DNA of 64,000 nucleotides from positions 9,583,501-9,647,500 of the forward strand of contig CAMRHE010000035.1 of assembly GCA_947044405.1 (NCBI GenBank). The letters are read 5' to 3'. Positions 24,207 to 36,012 of the stretch are shown one piece after another. The stretch comes from Leptodactylus fallax. Its lineage: Eukaryota > Chordata > Amphibia > Anura > Leptodactylidae. How positions within the stretch are numbered: the stretch's first letter is position 1; each line of letters opens with the position of its first letter. The position numbers and the translations under genes are program-made. The notes under the pieces are model-generated. The model was not told the DNA's origin and ran no database searches. It saw nothing but the letters and a program-made list of their open reading frames with translations.

Positions 24207-24417
24207 AATATCTCTCTGCCTGTTAACCCCCCCCCCCCCTCTGCTAAGTCCTATCTGTCTGTCTGCTATTAATGTAATGCCTCTCACCTTGGAACATTCC
24301 TGTACATGTTGTATTTGTATTTGTATCTGCTTATCTTATCTTATCTTTGCTGCTGTAACACACTGAATTTCCCCACTGTGGGACTATTAAAGGACTATTA
24401 TTATTATTATTATTAAA
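23541..24417 (+). mobile_element. 5'-truncated L2/CR1-group LINE
   Basis: 3' end of a non-LTR retrotransposon: ORF tail (23541-24206), short 3' UTR with a small hairpin (ccccactgtgggg-like, 24371) and a terminal (TTA)n tail at ~24397-24415. A simple-repeat 3' tail instead of poly-A is typical of the L2/CR1 side of the LINEs. Rex1-type is an alternative I cannot exclude. Confidence 0.75.
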
Positions 24418-24604
24418 ACACAGAACAGAAAGATGGCCATGTAAACAAATGCAGAAGATGCCAGGAGCTCAGAGAGAAACCCGGAACCACTCAAAACACT
24501 GCTAAAGGTATTTGGGTGCACTTATTAACCTATTAATAGCACTGACAGACCTTTTTTGAAAAATTTTTTAGCCAGAAAACCCCTTCAAAGTGTACATTAA
24601 AATC

Positions 24605-24640
24605 TGTGTGTGTGTATATACACACACACACACACACATA
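24605..24640. repeat. (TG)n-TATA-(CA)n microsatellite at a Tc1 insertion site
   Basis: tgtgtgtgtgtatatacac followed by (ca)n and ta. The trailing TA is the left target duplication of the transposon at 24641. Confidence 0.9.
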
Positions 24641-26208
24641 CAGTCATGGCCAAAAGTTTTGAGAATTATACAAATATAAATTTTTACAAAGTCTACTGCT
24701 TCAGTTTTTCTAATGGCAATTTGCATATACTCCAGAATGTTATAAAGAGTGATCAGCTTAACAGCAATTACTTGCAAAGTCAATATTTGCCTAGAAAATG
24801 AACTTTATCCCCCAAAACACATTTCAACATCATTGCAGCCCTGCCTTAAAAGGACCACCTAACATCGTTTCAGTGATTACTCCATTAACACAGGTGTGGG
24901 TGTTGATGAGGACAGGGCTGGAGATCAATCTGTCATGATTAAGTAAGAATGACACCACTGGACACTTTAAAAGGAGGCTGGTGCTTTCCATCATTGTTTC
25001 TCTTCTGTTAACCATGGTTATCTCTAAAGAAACATGTGCAGTCATCATTGCACTGCACAAAAATGGCCTAACTGGGAAGAGTATTGCAGCTAGAAAGATT
25101 GCACCTCAGTCAAGAATCTATCGCATCATCAAGAACTTCAAGGAGAGAGGTTCCATTGGTGCCAAAAAGGCTCCAGGGCGCCCAAGAAAGACCAGCAAGC
25201 GGCAGGACCGTCTCTTAAAAGTGTTTCAGCTGCGGGATCGGGCTACCAGCAGTGCAGAGCTTGCTGAGGAATGGCAGCAGGCAGGTGTGAGTGCATCTGC
25301 ACGCACTGTGAGGCGGAGACTCTTGGAGCAAGGCCTGGTCTCAAGGAGGGCAGCAAAGAAGCCACTTCTCTCCAGAAAAAACATCAGGGACAGACTGATA
25401 TTCTGCAAAATGTACAGGGAGTGGACTGCTGAGGACTGGGGTAAAGTCATTTTCTCTGATGAATCCCCTTTTCGATTGTTTGGAACATCTGGAAAACAGC
25501 TTATTCGGAGAAGAAGAGGTGAGCGCTACCACCAGTCTTGTCTCATGCCAACTGTAAAGCATCCTGAAACCATTCATGTGTGGGGTTGCTTCTCAGCCAA
25601 GGGAATCGGCTCTCTCACAGTCTTGCCTAAAAACACAGCCATGAATAAAGAATGGTACCAGAATGTCCTCCAAGAGCAACTTCTCCCAACCGTCCAAGAG
25701 CAGTTTGGCGCTCAACAATGCCTTTTCCAGCATGATGGAGCACCTTGCCATAAAGCAAAGGTGATAACTAAATGGCTCAGGGAACAAAACATAGAGATTT
25801 TGGGTCCATGGCCTGGAAACTCCCCAGATCTTAATCCCATTGAGAACTTGTGGTCAATCATCAAGAGACGGGTGGACAAACAAAAACCAACAAATTCAGA
25901 CAAAATTAAAGCATTGATTCTGCAAGAATGGACTGCTATCAGTCAGGATTTGGTCCAGAAGTTGATTGAGAGCATGCCAGGGAGAATTGCAGAGGTCCTG
26001 AAGAAGAAGGGTCAACACTGCAAATATTGACTTGCTGCATTAACTCATTCTAAGTGTCAATATAAGCTTCTGTTACTCATAATATGAATGCAATTATATT
26101 TCTGTATGTGATAAAAAACATCTGACAAACACACATAAAAACCAGAGGGCAGCAGATCATGTGAAAATATAATATTTGTGTCATTCTCAAAACTTTTGGC
26201 CATGACTG
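24641..26208 (+). mobile_element. Complete Tc1/mariner transposon with open transposase, 1568 bp
   Basis: Terminal inverted repeats cagtcatggccaaaagtttt plus gagaat at both ends (26 bp perfect), flanked by TA on each side (24639-24640, 26209-26210). A single open transposase gene fills the centre. Similarity between ends continues past the perfect repeat (acaaatat), so the TIR is longer but imperfect. Identical ends, an intact ORF and intact TSD indicate recent insertion. Confidence 0.95.
25014..26030 (+). CDS. Tc1-like transposase, apparently full length, DD35E
   Basis: 338 residues, ATG in good context (accATGg); the frame extends 11 codons upstream to another ATG that I do not favour. The N-terminal paired-like helix-turn-helix region includes AVIIALHKNGLTGKSIAARK. 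A GRPRKTSKRQ linker (GRPR-type, possible NLS) follows. A second HTH covers SSAELAEEWQQAGVSASART. Catalytic residues: first Asp in VIFSDESPFRLFG, second in FQHDGAPCHK, Glu in [12 protein letters not shown] count 35 residues between the second Asp and the Glu, against 34 in Sleeping Beauty-like Tc1. It cuts and pastes the element between TA sites. No stop or frameshift, so it is a candidate active enzyme. Confidence 0.93.
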   Translation: MVISKETCAVIIALHKNGLTGKSIAARKIAPQSRIYRIIKNFKERGSIGAKKAPGRPRKTSKRQDRLLKVFQLRDRATSSAELAEEWQQAGVSASARTVRRRLLEQGLVSRRAAKKPLLSRKNIRDRLIFCKMYREWTAEDWGKVIFSDESPFRLFGTSGKQLIRRRRGERYHQSCLMPTVKHPETIHVWGCFSAKGIGSLTVLPKNTAMNKEWYQNVLQEQLLPTVQEQFGAQQCLFQHDGAPCHKAKVITKWLREQNIEILGPWPGNSPDLNPIENLWSIIKRRVDKQKPTNSDKIKALILQEWTAISQDLVQKLIESMPGRIAEVLKKKGQHCKY

Positions 26209-26264
26209 TACACATTGAATATGTGTGAATATTTGTGTGTATATATGCAAATGCAATATGAATA

Positions 26265-26425
26265 ACAGTATTGGGCACCCCATTCTAAATCCATAGGAAT
26301 TAATATGGATGTTGCAGCTAAAATATCTTCCACTCTCGTGGAAGATTTTGCGGGAATTTTTGCCCATTCATTCAAAAGATGATTTGTAAGGTCAGACACA
26401 ACAATGTTGAGCAAGAAGACACTAT
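26265..26425 (-). pseudogene. Older Tc1-like transposase C-terminal fossil
   Basis: Read on the minus strand: VSDLTNHLLNEWAKIPAKSS then EDILAATSI, recognisable as the C-terminal end of another Tc1 transposase family (DEWAKIP...RRVEAVIAAKG type). Only ~50 residues remain, with internal gaps. It lies just right of the DD35E element and is unrelated to it. Confidence 0.6.
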
Positions 26426-27272
26426 GGAGAAAATTTATTAAACAGTCTACAAGCAAAACTGTCTTTGTTGTCCACAGTAACCAATGAGTGCGCAGGTTTA
26501 TTTCTCATAGTGCTCTTGAAAAATGAAAGTGGCACTGTGAATGGCTACTTTTTATATATCTTTCCCTATGACCGAGCTCCTAAGTTGGGTGGTGGGGAGG
26601 GGGGTTTTTGGGGGCGTTGGATCAGCAACCTCTGTCATCTGTGCTGAAGCTGGCACATCTACCTGGCACAGGGCTCTCAGCTGTGTTGCTCCAGGAGAGA
26701 CGGTAATAAGGAGGAGGAGGGGGGGGGGGGGGGTTGAGGAGTGACATTGTATCTGAGCTAGAGTTGGCCTGCTCAGAGGACAGGAATTGTTTTTATACCT
26801 TTAAGCAAGTCTAAAAGTATAATATGACAGCAGAACACGCTAAAGTGTACGTTCATTCATTTCAAGTAGACTGGAAAGGTTTGTATGAATTTATTCAACA
26901 TAAACATCAGGCTTAAGTAAAGGTCTGAGCCCACTCTGAGTCTTCTGTTCATAGGAAATCCAATCCTATCACCAGAGAAGAAAAACACTGAAATATAAGT
27001 TTAATCAACTAATTAATTGGTTGCCGAACAGTTTGTGTAATATGACTTTCATGTAGAGATCAATATCCTTACAATTATTACATGGAGCACTTACTACTTT
27101 GTCTTTGTCCCAGTTTCCACCATCATGTGGTATATATGTAGTTGATAGGTAAGGTTTGTGGCTTGAATACCTTTCGTAGTCAGAAATTCAGTTTTACAGG
27201 TGTAACACCTGCATATTACTGTTGTATGAAACAAATTCCACTTATTCCATTTATTTCTCATCTAGATCTCTC
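26426..27272. other. Intronic sequence with a poly-G tract
   Basis: No coding or repeat copy recognised. A G-rich stretch at 26579-26612 and a G run within 26711-26738 could form G-quadruplex DNA on the plus strand. Confidence 0.5.
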
Positions 27273-27275
27273 TAA

Positions 27276-27854
27276 GGGAGCGTTCATACTACTGTTGGTG
27301 ACCGTCATTAGTGTCCGTTGCTATTGTCCTTTACAAGATTTTAGCATCGATCACTAGCTGAACCGTCAGAAATCCGTTCAAATTTTCATTAATTTCAATG
27401 GGTTTTTATATTGCGTCCATTTACACCAAATCCGTCAGAAGTCAGTTTTTTTTTCAGGGACAAAAAATCCTACTTGCAGGACTTTTTGTCTGTTTGAAAA
27501 AAACGGATTCTTGACGGACAGCAAGTGTCCGTTATTTTTTTAACATTGAAGTCTATGGGTAAGGGACTTATAACGGACAGTAACTGATAGCCATCAGTTA
27601 CTGTCCGTTATTTTATGTCCGTTTTTTTCCTGCGCATGCTCATAAAGGAGAAACAAAAAAAAAAAAAACGGACAGTGTTAAAAAACAGACACTAGCTGAT
27701 GCTAATGTGTCCGTTTTTTTTTAACTGAACCATTTACTGGATCAGCTAAAAAAAGGACACATTAACATCAATTACTGTCCGTTAATGTTTGTTATGATAG
27801 GTGTCCGTTTTTTTTTTTTTTTTAACGGACTCCAATGGTAGTGTGAACCCTGCC
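27276..27854. mobile_element. Harbinger-type MITE, 579 bp, sister of the 18436 copy
   Basis: gggagcgttcatactactgt at the left and, read in reverse, ggcagggttcacactaccat at the right. TAA flanks at 27273-27275 and 27855-27857 give a TWA target duplication. The interior aligns over its length with the copy at 18436, with more decay at the termini. Confidence 0.85.
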
Positions 27855-27857
27855 TAA

Positions 27858-29050
27858 ATTTGCTATGTGTAATTGTTTGAAAGCCTCTGTACAACCTCTT
27901 CATATAAGGTATGTTGTTCATGAATCTGTTGGACCTTAAAATTAGGAAAAGTTAGTTTTTGGGTTTTTTTTTTATCCAAATTTTGATGCTTGAAAAAAAA
28001 AAAAAAAAAAGACAAAATAGTAAGGTGGGAAATGCCACCAAACAGTGACTGAGAACCACTTTATCTTCAGCTGAAACCTACTATACATGGTCTGTATATC
28101 CATATAGAAGGTATTTAGTAAACCACAGTGAACAAAGGGTTGGGTCTTAATGCTAAAGACAACTACACAAAATAGGTGTAATATTTCTCCAAGGATATGG
28201 CAGACAGCTCTTATGTTTCTTACAATCAGCACAGAGCCAAAGCAATGGGTTATCAGTGTCCTAATTCTTTTAATATTTGCCAGCTCCCGCTTTGTGTGAT
28301 GATAACAATGCTACAGGAACATAGAAAATTGTTTAATTAAGCTTTAATTGTTTTGTGAGGCTTGCATTAATCACAGAGTTTAAGTAGCAGGCATGGAATT
28401 AGAATAATTCTGTAAAACAAATTTAAACTAGCTAAGTAGGTCAGCACTGCTAACATGCAACACAGGACCTCTGGGAATTCAGCTGGTAATGGCTATTTAT
28501 GTGCAAATGAGCACCCTCTAACCCTCCAAAATCCTGCGTAGCTGAAGGGCATTTCACTTAGCCAGGAGCGCTGTTTAACATATAAAGACATAAATGAAAC
28601 TGGTTTATTGGAAATCTGGTACACTCTCTTTCCATTCATTCTTCTTTTCAGTTCTACACCTTTTAGTTTCTTAGCAAAACTGAAGTACAAGTTAGGGATA
28701 CACTGGCTAACATTGTTCAAAAAGCTTGAAGTTGCCTGATGCAACAAGAAAATGGTCTGCCCACCTAAGCTTCAGCAATTTTCAGATAGTCTGACGCGCA
28801 GTACCATCCAACAGCTGAGACTAAAATCTACAGCTCTAGATTGGACACTTAAAGCACGAAGCAGAGAAACTTTTTCTGACCAGAGTCTTTGTAAAAGGTT
28901 TCCCTACTTTGTGCAGACAGGACTCAATGCTGTCCTTAGCACTAAATATTTCCCAACAAGCAGTATTTTGGCCTCCTAAATACTTAGGAAGAGTTTTGTA
29001 TTGATGCATCTTGTTATTTGACCCATATTTCTAAAATCCAGATAATCCCT
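27858..29050. other. Intronic sequence, no recognised feature
   Basis: Unique-looking A/T-rich DNA with short A and T runs. No ORF with recognisable motifs. Confidence 0.55.
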
Positions 29051-29054
29051 TTAA

Positions 29055-29741
29055 ACCCTTCCCGCTGCAGCCATTTTTTCAATTTTTACTTCCCACCTTC
29101 CAAAATCCATAACTTTTTTTTTTATTTTTCCATTAACAGAGCCATATAATGGCTTATTTTTTGTGGGCCAAAATTGTACTGCATAATGGTACCATTTAAA
29201 ACTTTCCCAACATCCCCAGCACTAATATGGTTGGGTCTTTAAATATGGTGCGGCCTGTGATCAGAGACTACTCTGATCGTGGGCATTAACCCGTTCTTTT
29301 GCGGCCAATATGCTGTCCATTTGCTTTCATTTTCCAGGAAAGCTCCTGTGCAGGGATATCGCAGGGGCAGGCCTATCTCCATGACAACTGGGATTCTACT
29401 ATGGCAAGCCTGGGAGACTTCATTAATGTATCTATTGAGGCTTGCCTGTGGTAGGCCTCAATAGATACACAGGCATTTTATAGACTGCAATACAGTAATA
29501 TTACAGTCTATGGTACAAGCGAACTGATGATCACAGGTTCGAGCCAACTAGGCAGGCTAAAGTTTAAAAAAAAAAAAAAAAAAAGCCCCCAATTTATTTT
29601 TTTTATTTATAGACATTGAGCCACAAAAATAGACACCTCACACACTTCTGTACATAGAAACAAGTTTAAAAAAAAAAAAAGTATCAGAATATTGCGAAAT
29701 AATTTTTTGCATTTTTGAAAGTTTTAGATTTTGTAGAGGTA
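29055..29741 (+). repeat. TTAA-family repeat copy R4 (fragment)
   Basis: TTAA at 29051-29054 then acccttcccgctgcagcc. Internal hairpins around 29421-29464 and 29481-29512 resemble those at the left edge of R1. It runs into the TTAA start of copy R5. Confidence 0.5.
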
Positions 29742-29745
29742 TTAA

Positions 29746-31310
29746 CCCCTGAACACATAATCACGTACATATACTTGATTAGGCATGAGGAGGTGTATGG
29801 AGAGGGCTCAGAGACTGAGCCCTCTCCATACACGGCAGATGCAGGCTGTATAATACAGCAAGCACCCGCCGCTAGCACTTTAAACACGACTGCGACATCT
29901 AAGGTGTGCAGGCGCCATGGGCACTGCCATCTTTAACCAAACACTGTCCTCACGAATGTCATTGGAGGGCAGCGATGGGTTGCCATGACAGCCAGAAGCC
30001 TATTAAAGTGGGATAGAATTGAATGAATTTTACTATATACTGCAATACATTAGTACTGCCGTGTATACTATGAGCGATCAGACCCTAAAAATAAAAGTAT
30101 AAAAAAAACACAACTATAAAAAGTTCAAATCACACCCCTTTCCCTAGATCACATATAAAAACAAACAAAAGTAAAAACACACACTTTAGGTTTTGTGATC
30201 AAAAATGCCCGAACTATTAAAATCTAAAAATATTTTTCCCATATGGTGAATGTCATAGCAGGGACAAAATCAAAATGGCCAAATGGCTGTTTTTTCATCA
30301 AACCATCAGACCTCCCCCAAAACGGTATAAATAAAAATTTCACCTTGTTCCACATAAAAAGACGCCATATCCAGCTCCATACACATAAATATGAAAAAGC
30401 TACAGATGTCAAAATATGGTGACAAAATTTTTGGAAAGTTTTTAAATTTTTTTTAAATGGTATCAAAACCTTACAAATACTATATAAATTTGGTATCATA
30501 CTGACCCACAGAATACAGGTAACATGTCATTTCTACCACATAGTGAATCCTGTGAAAATTAAACCCATAAGCAATTGGCGCAAATGCTTTTTTTTTCCTC
30601 AATTCCACCTCATTCTGAATTTTTTTTCCAGTAAATTACACAGGATATTGAATAGTGCCATTACAAAGTACAAATTGTTTTGCAAACAATAAGCCATCCT
30701 GTGACTCTGTGAACTTAAAAATGAAAAAATTATGGGTCTTGGAATGTGTGGAGGGAAATGCAAAAACGAAAATTGGCTCGGGTTTAAAATACAGCAAAAA
30801 CTAGATCTAAAAAAAACAAAACAAAACATTTTATCGCTGTGATCATGCCAACCCAAAAAATGTAAGGAACATGTAATTTTGACCGCTGTAAAAACAAAAC
30901 CCATACCAAACCAGTGGCTCAAATGTAGTTTTTCTCTAATTCCACCTTATTATGATTTTTTTCCAGCTTCCCAGTAAACGATATGGAATATTAAAATGGT
31001 ACCATTACAAATTGCAATTTGTCCCGGAATAATAAGGCTCTCTGTGAATGGATAAATACAAAAAAAAAAATAAAAGGTTATAGCTTTTGGAAAGCAAAAT
31101 GGCTGTGTCAGGAAAGGTGTACTGGGAATCTGGATAAAGAATTCAGAATGAGGTGGAATTAGAAAAAAAAAACAAAAAACTATACTTCACCATTTCCTTA
31201 TGGGTTTTTGTCCTTACTGTGCAGCAAAATTACATGATACTTATATTCTATAGGTTGGTATAATTATGGGGATACCAAAATTTTGTTAAACAAAAATCCA
31301 AAACTTTGAA
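29746..31310 (+). repeat. TTAA-family repeat copy R5
   Basis: Starts cccctgaacacataatc after TTAA (29742-29745). It holds a strong hairpin (ggagagggctcag / ctgagccctctcc, 29799-29829) and an A-rich middle. Modules aaaacggtataaataaaaa and ggtaccattacaaattgca (30995) are shared with R1, R2 and R7. No ORF of note. The right end is indistinct. Confidence 0.55.
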
Positions 31311-33159
31311 ACGTAAATGTTTCCTGACACTAAGTTCACATCTGCGCTGGGCTCTCAGTCATTCGGGTCCAATGGGGGCCCAAAGGACAGAGAGCTGGAC
31401 CGCAGAAACAGCAGTTACACACGGACTTCGGCTATTGACTATAATATTCAAAACTCAAACTGGTGGAGAGAAAAAAAAAAAGTCCTCCTTGCGGTATTTG
31501 CGACGGAGTGTCCAACAGAGACTCCGGAGCAGATGTTAACCCAGCCGTATTCGCTATATTTTGACACGATATTTTTTTTATATTTCAGTGTACAAAGTTG
31601 TGTAAGGCATCTTTTTTTGCTGGGCAAGATGTACTTTATTCATACCATTGTCTGACATTTTTTGTTTTTTATTTATTCTTTTTTCGGTGAGGCAAAAGGA
31701 GGGGGGGGGGGGTTGTATTTTTCCTGCTACGGCATTCAGAGTAGGAGGGCAAATATTTATTTTTAACCCCTTGGGAATGTAGCCTAAAAGTACCTTAAGG
31801 ACCAGGCCTCATTTTTCATATCAGACATGTGTCACTTTATGTGGTAATAACTTTGAGACACTTTAAGTTACCAAACTGATTCTTTTGTCAAAGTTATTAT
31901 TTCGTGACACTTTATACTTTGTGTCAATGGAAAATTTTGGTAGTTATGTTTTGTCTTTGATTATGAAAAAATAGGAAAATTGGTGAAAATTTTGAAAACA
32001 AAATTCAGTTTTCAAACTTTGAAATTGCACGCCTTTCATAAAGGAATTCATACTACCCAAATTAATTCATAAATATAATTTACCAAATTGCTGCTTTATA
32101 TTTGCATCAAACTTTAATCACTGTTTCATTTCTTACAAGTCAAACAGTAATTTTCCAAATTTTCAAGAATAATTTCCAAAACACATTTTTCAAGGGGCCA
32201 GTTCAGTTCTGAAGGGGTCTTGAAAGGCCTATCTAATAGAAACCCCCATAAATCAACCCATTCTCAAAACTGCACTCCTGAAAGAATTCAAAACAGCATT
32301 TAGGAAGTTTCTTAACCCTTTCAGCATTTCACAGCAATTAAAACAAAAAGGAGGTCAAATTTACACTTTTCAATTTCTGTTACTAATATATTCATTTAGC
32401 CCTAGAATTTACATATTCATAAGGAATTAAAGAAGAAAATGCTTAATATGTTAGGCAATTTCTCCCAAGCATGAAATTATCTTGCATGACGATTTAAACT
32501 GATGTATGGACACACAATAGGGTAAAGAACGGAAGGACCACTATTGGGATTTTGGAGGGCAGATTTTGCTTGACTCTGTTTCAGGTACAATGTTGCATTT
32601 GCAAAGCCCCTGAAGTGCCAGAACAGTGGAAACCCCCAACCCCTCAAATAACCCCCCATTTGGAAACTAGACCCCTCAAGGAAATTATCAAGGGTGTTTA
32701 AAATTTTTCATCTTCACAAAGAGTTAAAAAGAGAAATTGCACCCCACATTTTGTTGCACAATTTTTCTGAACACAATACCCCATACAGTGAAGGAAATAA
32801 GTATTTGATCCCTTGCTGATTTTGTAAGTTTGCCCACTGGCAAAGACATGAACAGTCTATAATTTTAAGAGTAGGTTAATTTTAACAGTGAGAGATCGAA
32901 TATCAAAAATATATTTTATATATACATTGTATAAATTTTATAAATTTATTTGCATTTTAAAGAGAGAAATAAGTATTTGATCCCTGTGGCAAAGAAGACT
33001 TAATACTTGGTGGCAAAACCATTGTTGACAAGCACAGTAGTCAGACTTTTTTTGTAGTTGATGATGAGGTTTGCGCACATGTCATGAGGAATTTTGGTCC
33101 ACTCCTCTTTTGCAGATCATCTCTAAATCATTAAGATTTTGAGGCTGTCGCTTGGCAAC

Positions 33160-34018
33160 TCAGAGCTTCAGCTCCCTCCATAAGTTTTCTATGGGATTAA
33201 GGTCTGTAGACTGGCTAGGCCACTCCATGATCTTAATGTGCTTCTTTTTGAGCCACTCCTTTGTTGCCTTGGCTGTATGTTTTGGGTCATTGTCCTGCTG
33301 AAAGACCCAGCCATGACCCATTTTTAATGTCCTGGCAGAGGGAAGGAGGTTGTCACGCAGGATTTTACGGTTCATGGCTCCATCCATTCTCCCATTGATG
33401 CGGTGAAGTAGTCCTGTGCCCTTAGCAGAGAAACACCCCCAAAACATGTTTCCACCTCCATGCTTGACAGTGGGGACAGTGTTCTTTGGGTCATAGGCAG
33501 CATTTCTCTTCCTCCAAACACGGCGAGTTAATGCCAATGTTAATGCCAATTTTTGTCTCATCTGATCACAGCACCTTCTCCCATTCACTCGCAGAATCAT
33601 CCAGGTGTTTATTGGCAAACTTCAGACGGGCCTACACATGGGCCTTCTTGAGCAGGGAAACCTTGCGGGCACTGCAGGATTTTAATCCATTACGGCGTAA
33701 TGTGTTACCAATGGTTTTCTTGGTGACTGTGGTCTCAGCTGCCTTGAGATCATTAACAAGTTCCCCCCGTGTAGTTTTAGGCTGATCTTTCACCTTCCTC
33801 ATGATCAAGGATACCCCACGAGGTGAGATTTTGCATGGAGCCCCAGATCGATGTTGATTGACAGTCATTTTGTATTTCTTCCATTTTCTTACTATTGCAC
33901 CAACAGTTGTCTCCTTCTCACCCAGCGTCTTACTTATGGCTTTGTAGCCCATTCCAGCCTTGTGCAGGTCTGTGATCTTGTCCCTGACATCCTTAGAAAG
34001 TTCTTTGGTCTTGCCCAT
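33160..34018 (-). pseudogene. Tc1 transposase, frameshifted (DD34E)
   Basis: Begins [20 protein letters not shown] at 34018. The N-terminal part runs to a stop at 33632, then a second segment (33618-33160) carries [38 protein letters not shown] and [16 protein letters not shown]. Second Asp and Glu are 34 residues apart. The first catalytic region WSDET is damaged by a small duplication (ttaatgccaatg twice at 33530-33552) that shifts the frame. About 280 of the expected ~340 residues are recognisable. It is dead, and older than the 25014 transposase. Confidence 0.9.
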
Positions 34019-34275
34019 GTTGTAGAGGTTAGAGTCTGACTGATTAATTGTGTCTGTAGACAGGAGTCTCTTATACAGGTGACAATATAAGAGAACTGTC
34101 TTTAATGCAGGTAAGGAGTTGACTTGGAGCGTCTAACTGGTCTGTAGGAGCCAGAACTCTTAATGGTTGGTAGGGGACCAAATACTTATTTCTCTCTGCA
34201 AAATGCAAAATACATATATAAAATTTACACAATGTGATTTTCTGGATTTTATTTTTGATGTTCTCTCACTGTTAA

Positions 34276-34549
34276 GGGTGAGTTCACACTTGCACCAGCA
34301 CTCCGTCTGCCGTGAATCCGACCTAAATGTTGGAAAAAACAAAGTCCTGCATGTCCGACTTTGTTTCCGACGAAAAAAAACGGCTTCACGGCGCAGGGGG
34401 TATAAGCGCACACCCGCGCATTGCTTTAAAAACACATTCAAGTGAATGGGTTTTTAAGCAAACCGTCTTAAACCTTTCCCAATCCTTTTTTCCGACATTT
34501 AGGTCAGATTCACAGCAGACTGAGTGCCATCGCAAGTGTGAGCCCACCC
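34276..34549. mobile_element. Harbinger-type MITE inside the Tc1 element, 274 bp
   Basis: Ends gggtgagttcacacttgc and gcaagtgtgagcccaccc are inverted partners over ~18 bp. TAA duplicated at 34273-34275 and 34550-34552. Removing it rejoins the Tc1 phrase cactgttaaaattaacc, which is also the expected inverse of the left subterminal sequence (32878-32891). So the MITE is younger than the Tc1 insertion. Confidence 0.9.
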
Positions 34550-34942
34550 TAAAATTAACCTACCTTTAAAATTATAGACTGTTCATATCTTTGTCAGTGG
34601 GCAAACTTACAAAATCAGCAAGGGATCAATTCTTTCCTTCACTGTATGTGCTGGTACAATGATGTAGGGGCACATGGCAGCGCTCGGAACAGAAAGAGCA
34701 CTAATTTGATTTTGGAGGACAAATTTTGCTGGAATAGTTTTCAGGCACAATGTCCCATTTGCAAAACCCTCAAGGTGTCAAAACAGTGGAAACTTCAGGA
34801 ATGTCACTGCATTTTGTAAACTAGACCTCTCAAGGAATTTATCAAGGTGCATAATGAGTACTTTGACCTTTCATGTGTTATCAGAATTGGGACAGGAAAA
34901 CGGAAAGCAATTTTTTTTTTTTTCTATAAAATGTTGCTTTAA

Positions 34943-36008
34943 CCCCAATTTTGGCACCACTATACGGTGATGTAATGCTACAGGCATAGAAGCTGTGTCT
35001 ACGGCATTACTTCCGGCAGTCGGCTGTGTTACACAGCCAAGAGACGGGCACAGCTGCTGGAGTCGGAAGATACTCCGACTCAGGTGGATTAACCCTCTGG
35101 ATGCAGTGATCAATAGCAGATCCTGTATTGCAGTACATTGCACAGGAGATCTGAGATCCCAGCTTCAAGTCCCCTTGTGGGACATGCAAAAAGTGATAGA
35201 AAAAAAAAAAAAAAAAAAAACACCACACACATAAAACCACAAAAATAAGCTAACTAAAAAAAAAAAACATCTTTAGATTTAAAAAATATAACATGTAAAA
35301 AAACAAAACAAAAAACAAACAAACATGTTAGGTATCCCCATGTGCTTATAAGACCCCACTATCCAAAAAGTGTGTTCATTATCCCGTATGGTAAAAGTTG
35401 TAAAATAAATAAATAAATAAATAAATAATACGCATTTTGGTCACTTTGCTTTCCCCAAAAAACAATAAAAACGGATCAGAAAGTCATATATACCACAAAC
35501 ATTGATACCAATAAAAAGTACAACTTGCCCCCCAATATTAAGAACCGTGACACATCTCCATCAACAAAACAGTAAAAAAATTCTAGGCGTCAGAATACAA
35601 AGACCCCAGAAAAATAGTTATTTTCAAAAAGTGATGTTTTATTTGTAAAAGCGGTGAAACATAATAAAAACCAATATAAATATGGTATCCCCGTAATCGT
35701 AATGACCCTCCAGACAAAGCTGCCATGTCATTTTTAATGCAGTGTGAACGCCGTAAAAACATAATGCAAAAAATTATAGAATTGTGTGTTATTTCACATG
35801 TACCCTCAAAAAACGTAAATAAAAGTTAATGAAAACATTATATGTGCCCCAAAATGGCAAATGAAAGTATAACTAGTCACAAAAAGAATAAGCCCTTACA
35901 CAGCTATGTGGACAGAAAAATAAAGTTATGAATTTTGGAAGATGGGGAGGGAAAATATGAAAAAGTCGCCGAGCATTAACGTACAAACTACTCTACGTCA
36001 TTAAGGGG
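34943..36008 (+). repeat. TTAA-family copy R7, TTAA at both ends (1066 bp)
   Basis: Flanked by TTAA 34939-34942 and 36009-36012, starting CCCC and ending GGGG. The interior shows the full module set: hairpins, A-rich block, caataaaaacggatcagaaa, gaacgccgtaaaaaca, gacagaaaaataaagtta. No array units and no ORF. It is the most compact version of the family in this window. Confidence 0.65.
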
Positions 36009-36012
36009 TTAA

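Larger units (their letters stand above)
32786..34644 (-). mobile_element. Tc1-like transposon (DD34E), inactive, with nested MITE
   Basis: Ends cagtgaaggaaataagtatt (left) and its inverted match ...tcctttccttcactg-type end (right), flanked by TA at 32784-32785 and 34645-34646. Subterminal phrases ttgctgattttgtaagtttg and caaacttacaaaatcagca are inverted partners. The transposase is on the minus strand and broken. A 274-bp Harbinger MITE interrupts the right side. Confidence 0.93.
31767..34938 (-). repeat. TTAA-family array copy R6, reversed, split by a Tc1 element
   Basis: TTAA at 31763-31766 then ccccttgggaatgtagcc. Reverse-complement match to the right end of R1 includes taaggaccaggcctcattt. 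Reversed array units lie at ~32200-32780 and, beyond the Tc1 insertion (32786-34644), at 34660-34870. The TTAA at 34939 starts the next copy. Confidence 0.65.

Noticed and set aside
25226..25903. Several antisense frames opposite the Tc1 transposase
   Set aside because: Shadows of the 25014-26030 gene.
29520..29560. ggttcgagccaac resembling a tRNA B box
   Set aside because: No A box, acceptor stem or cloverleaf; it lies inside the TTAA-family repeat.
34160..34569. Overlapping small open frames on both strands
   Set aside because: Lie across Tc1 terminal sequence and the nested MITE; non-coding.
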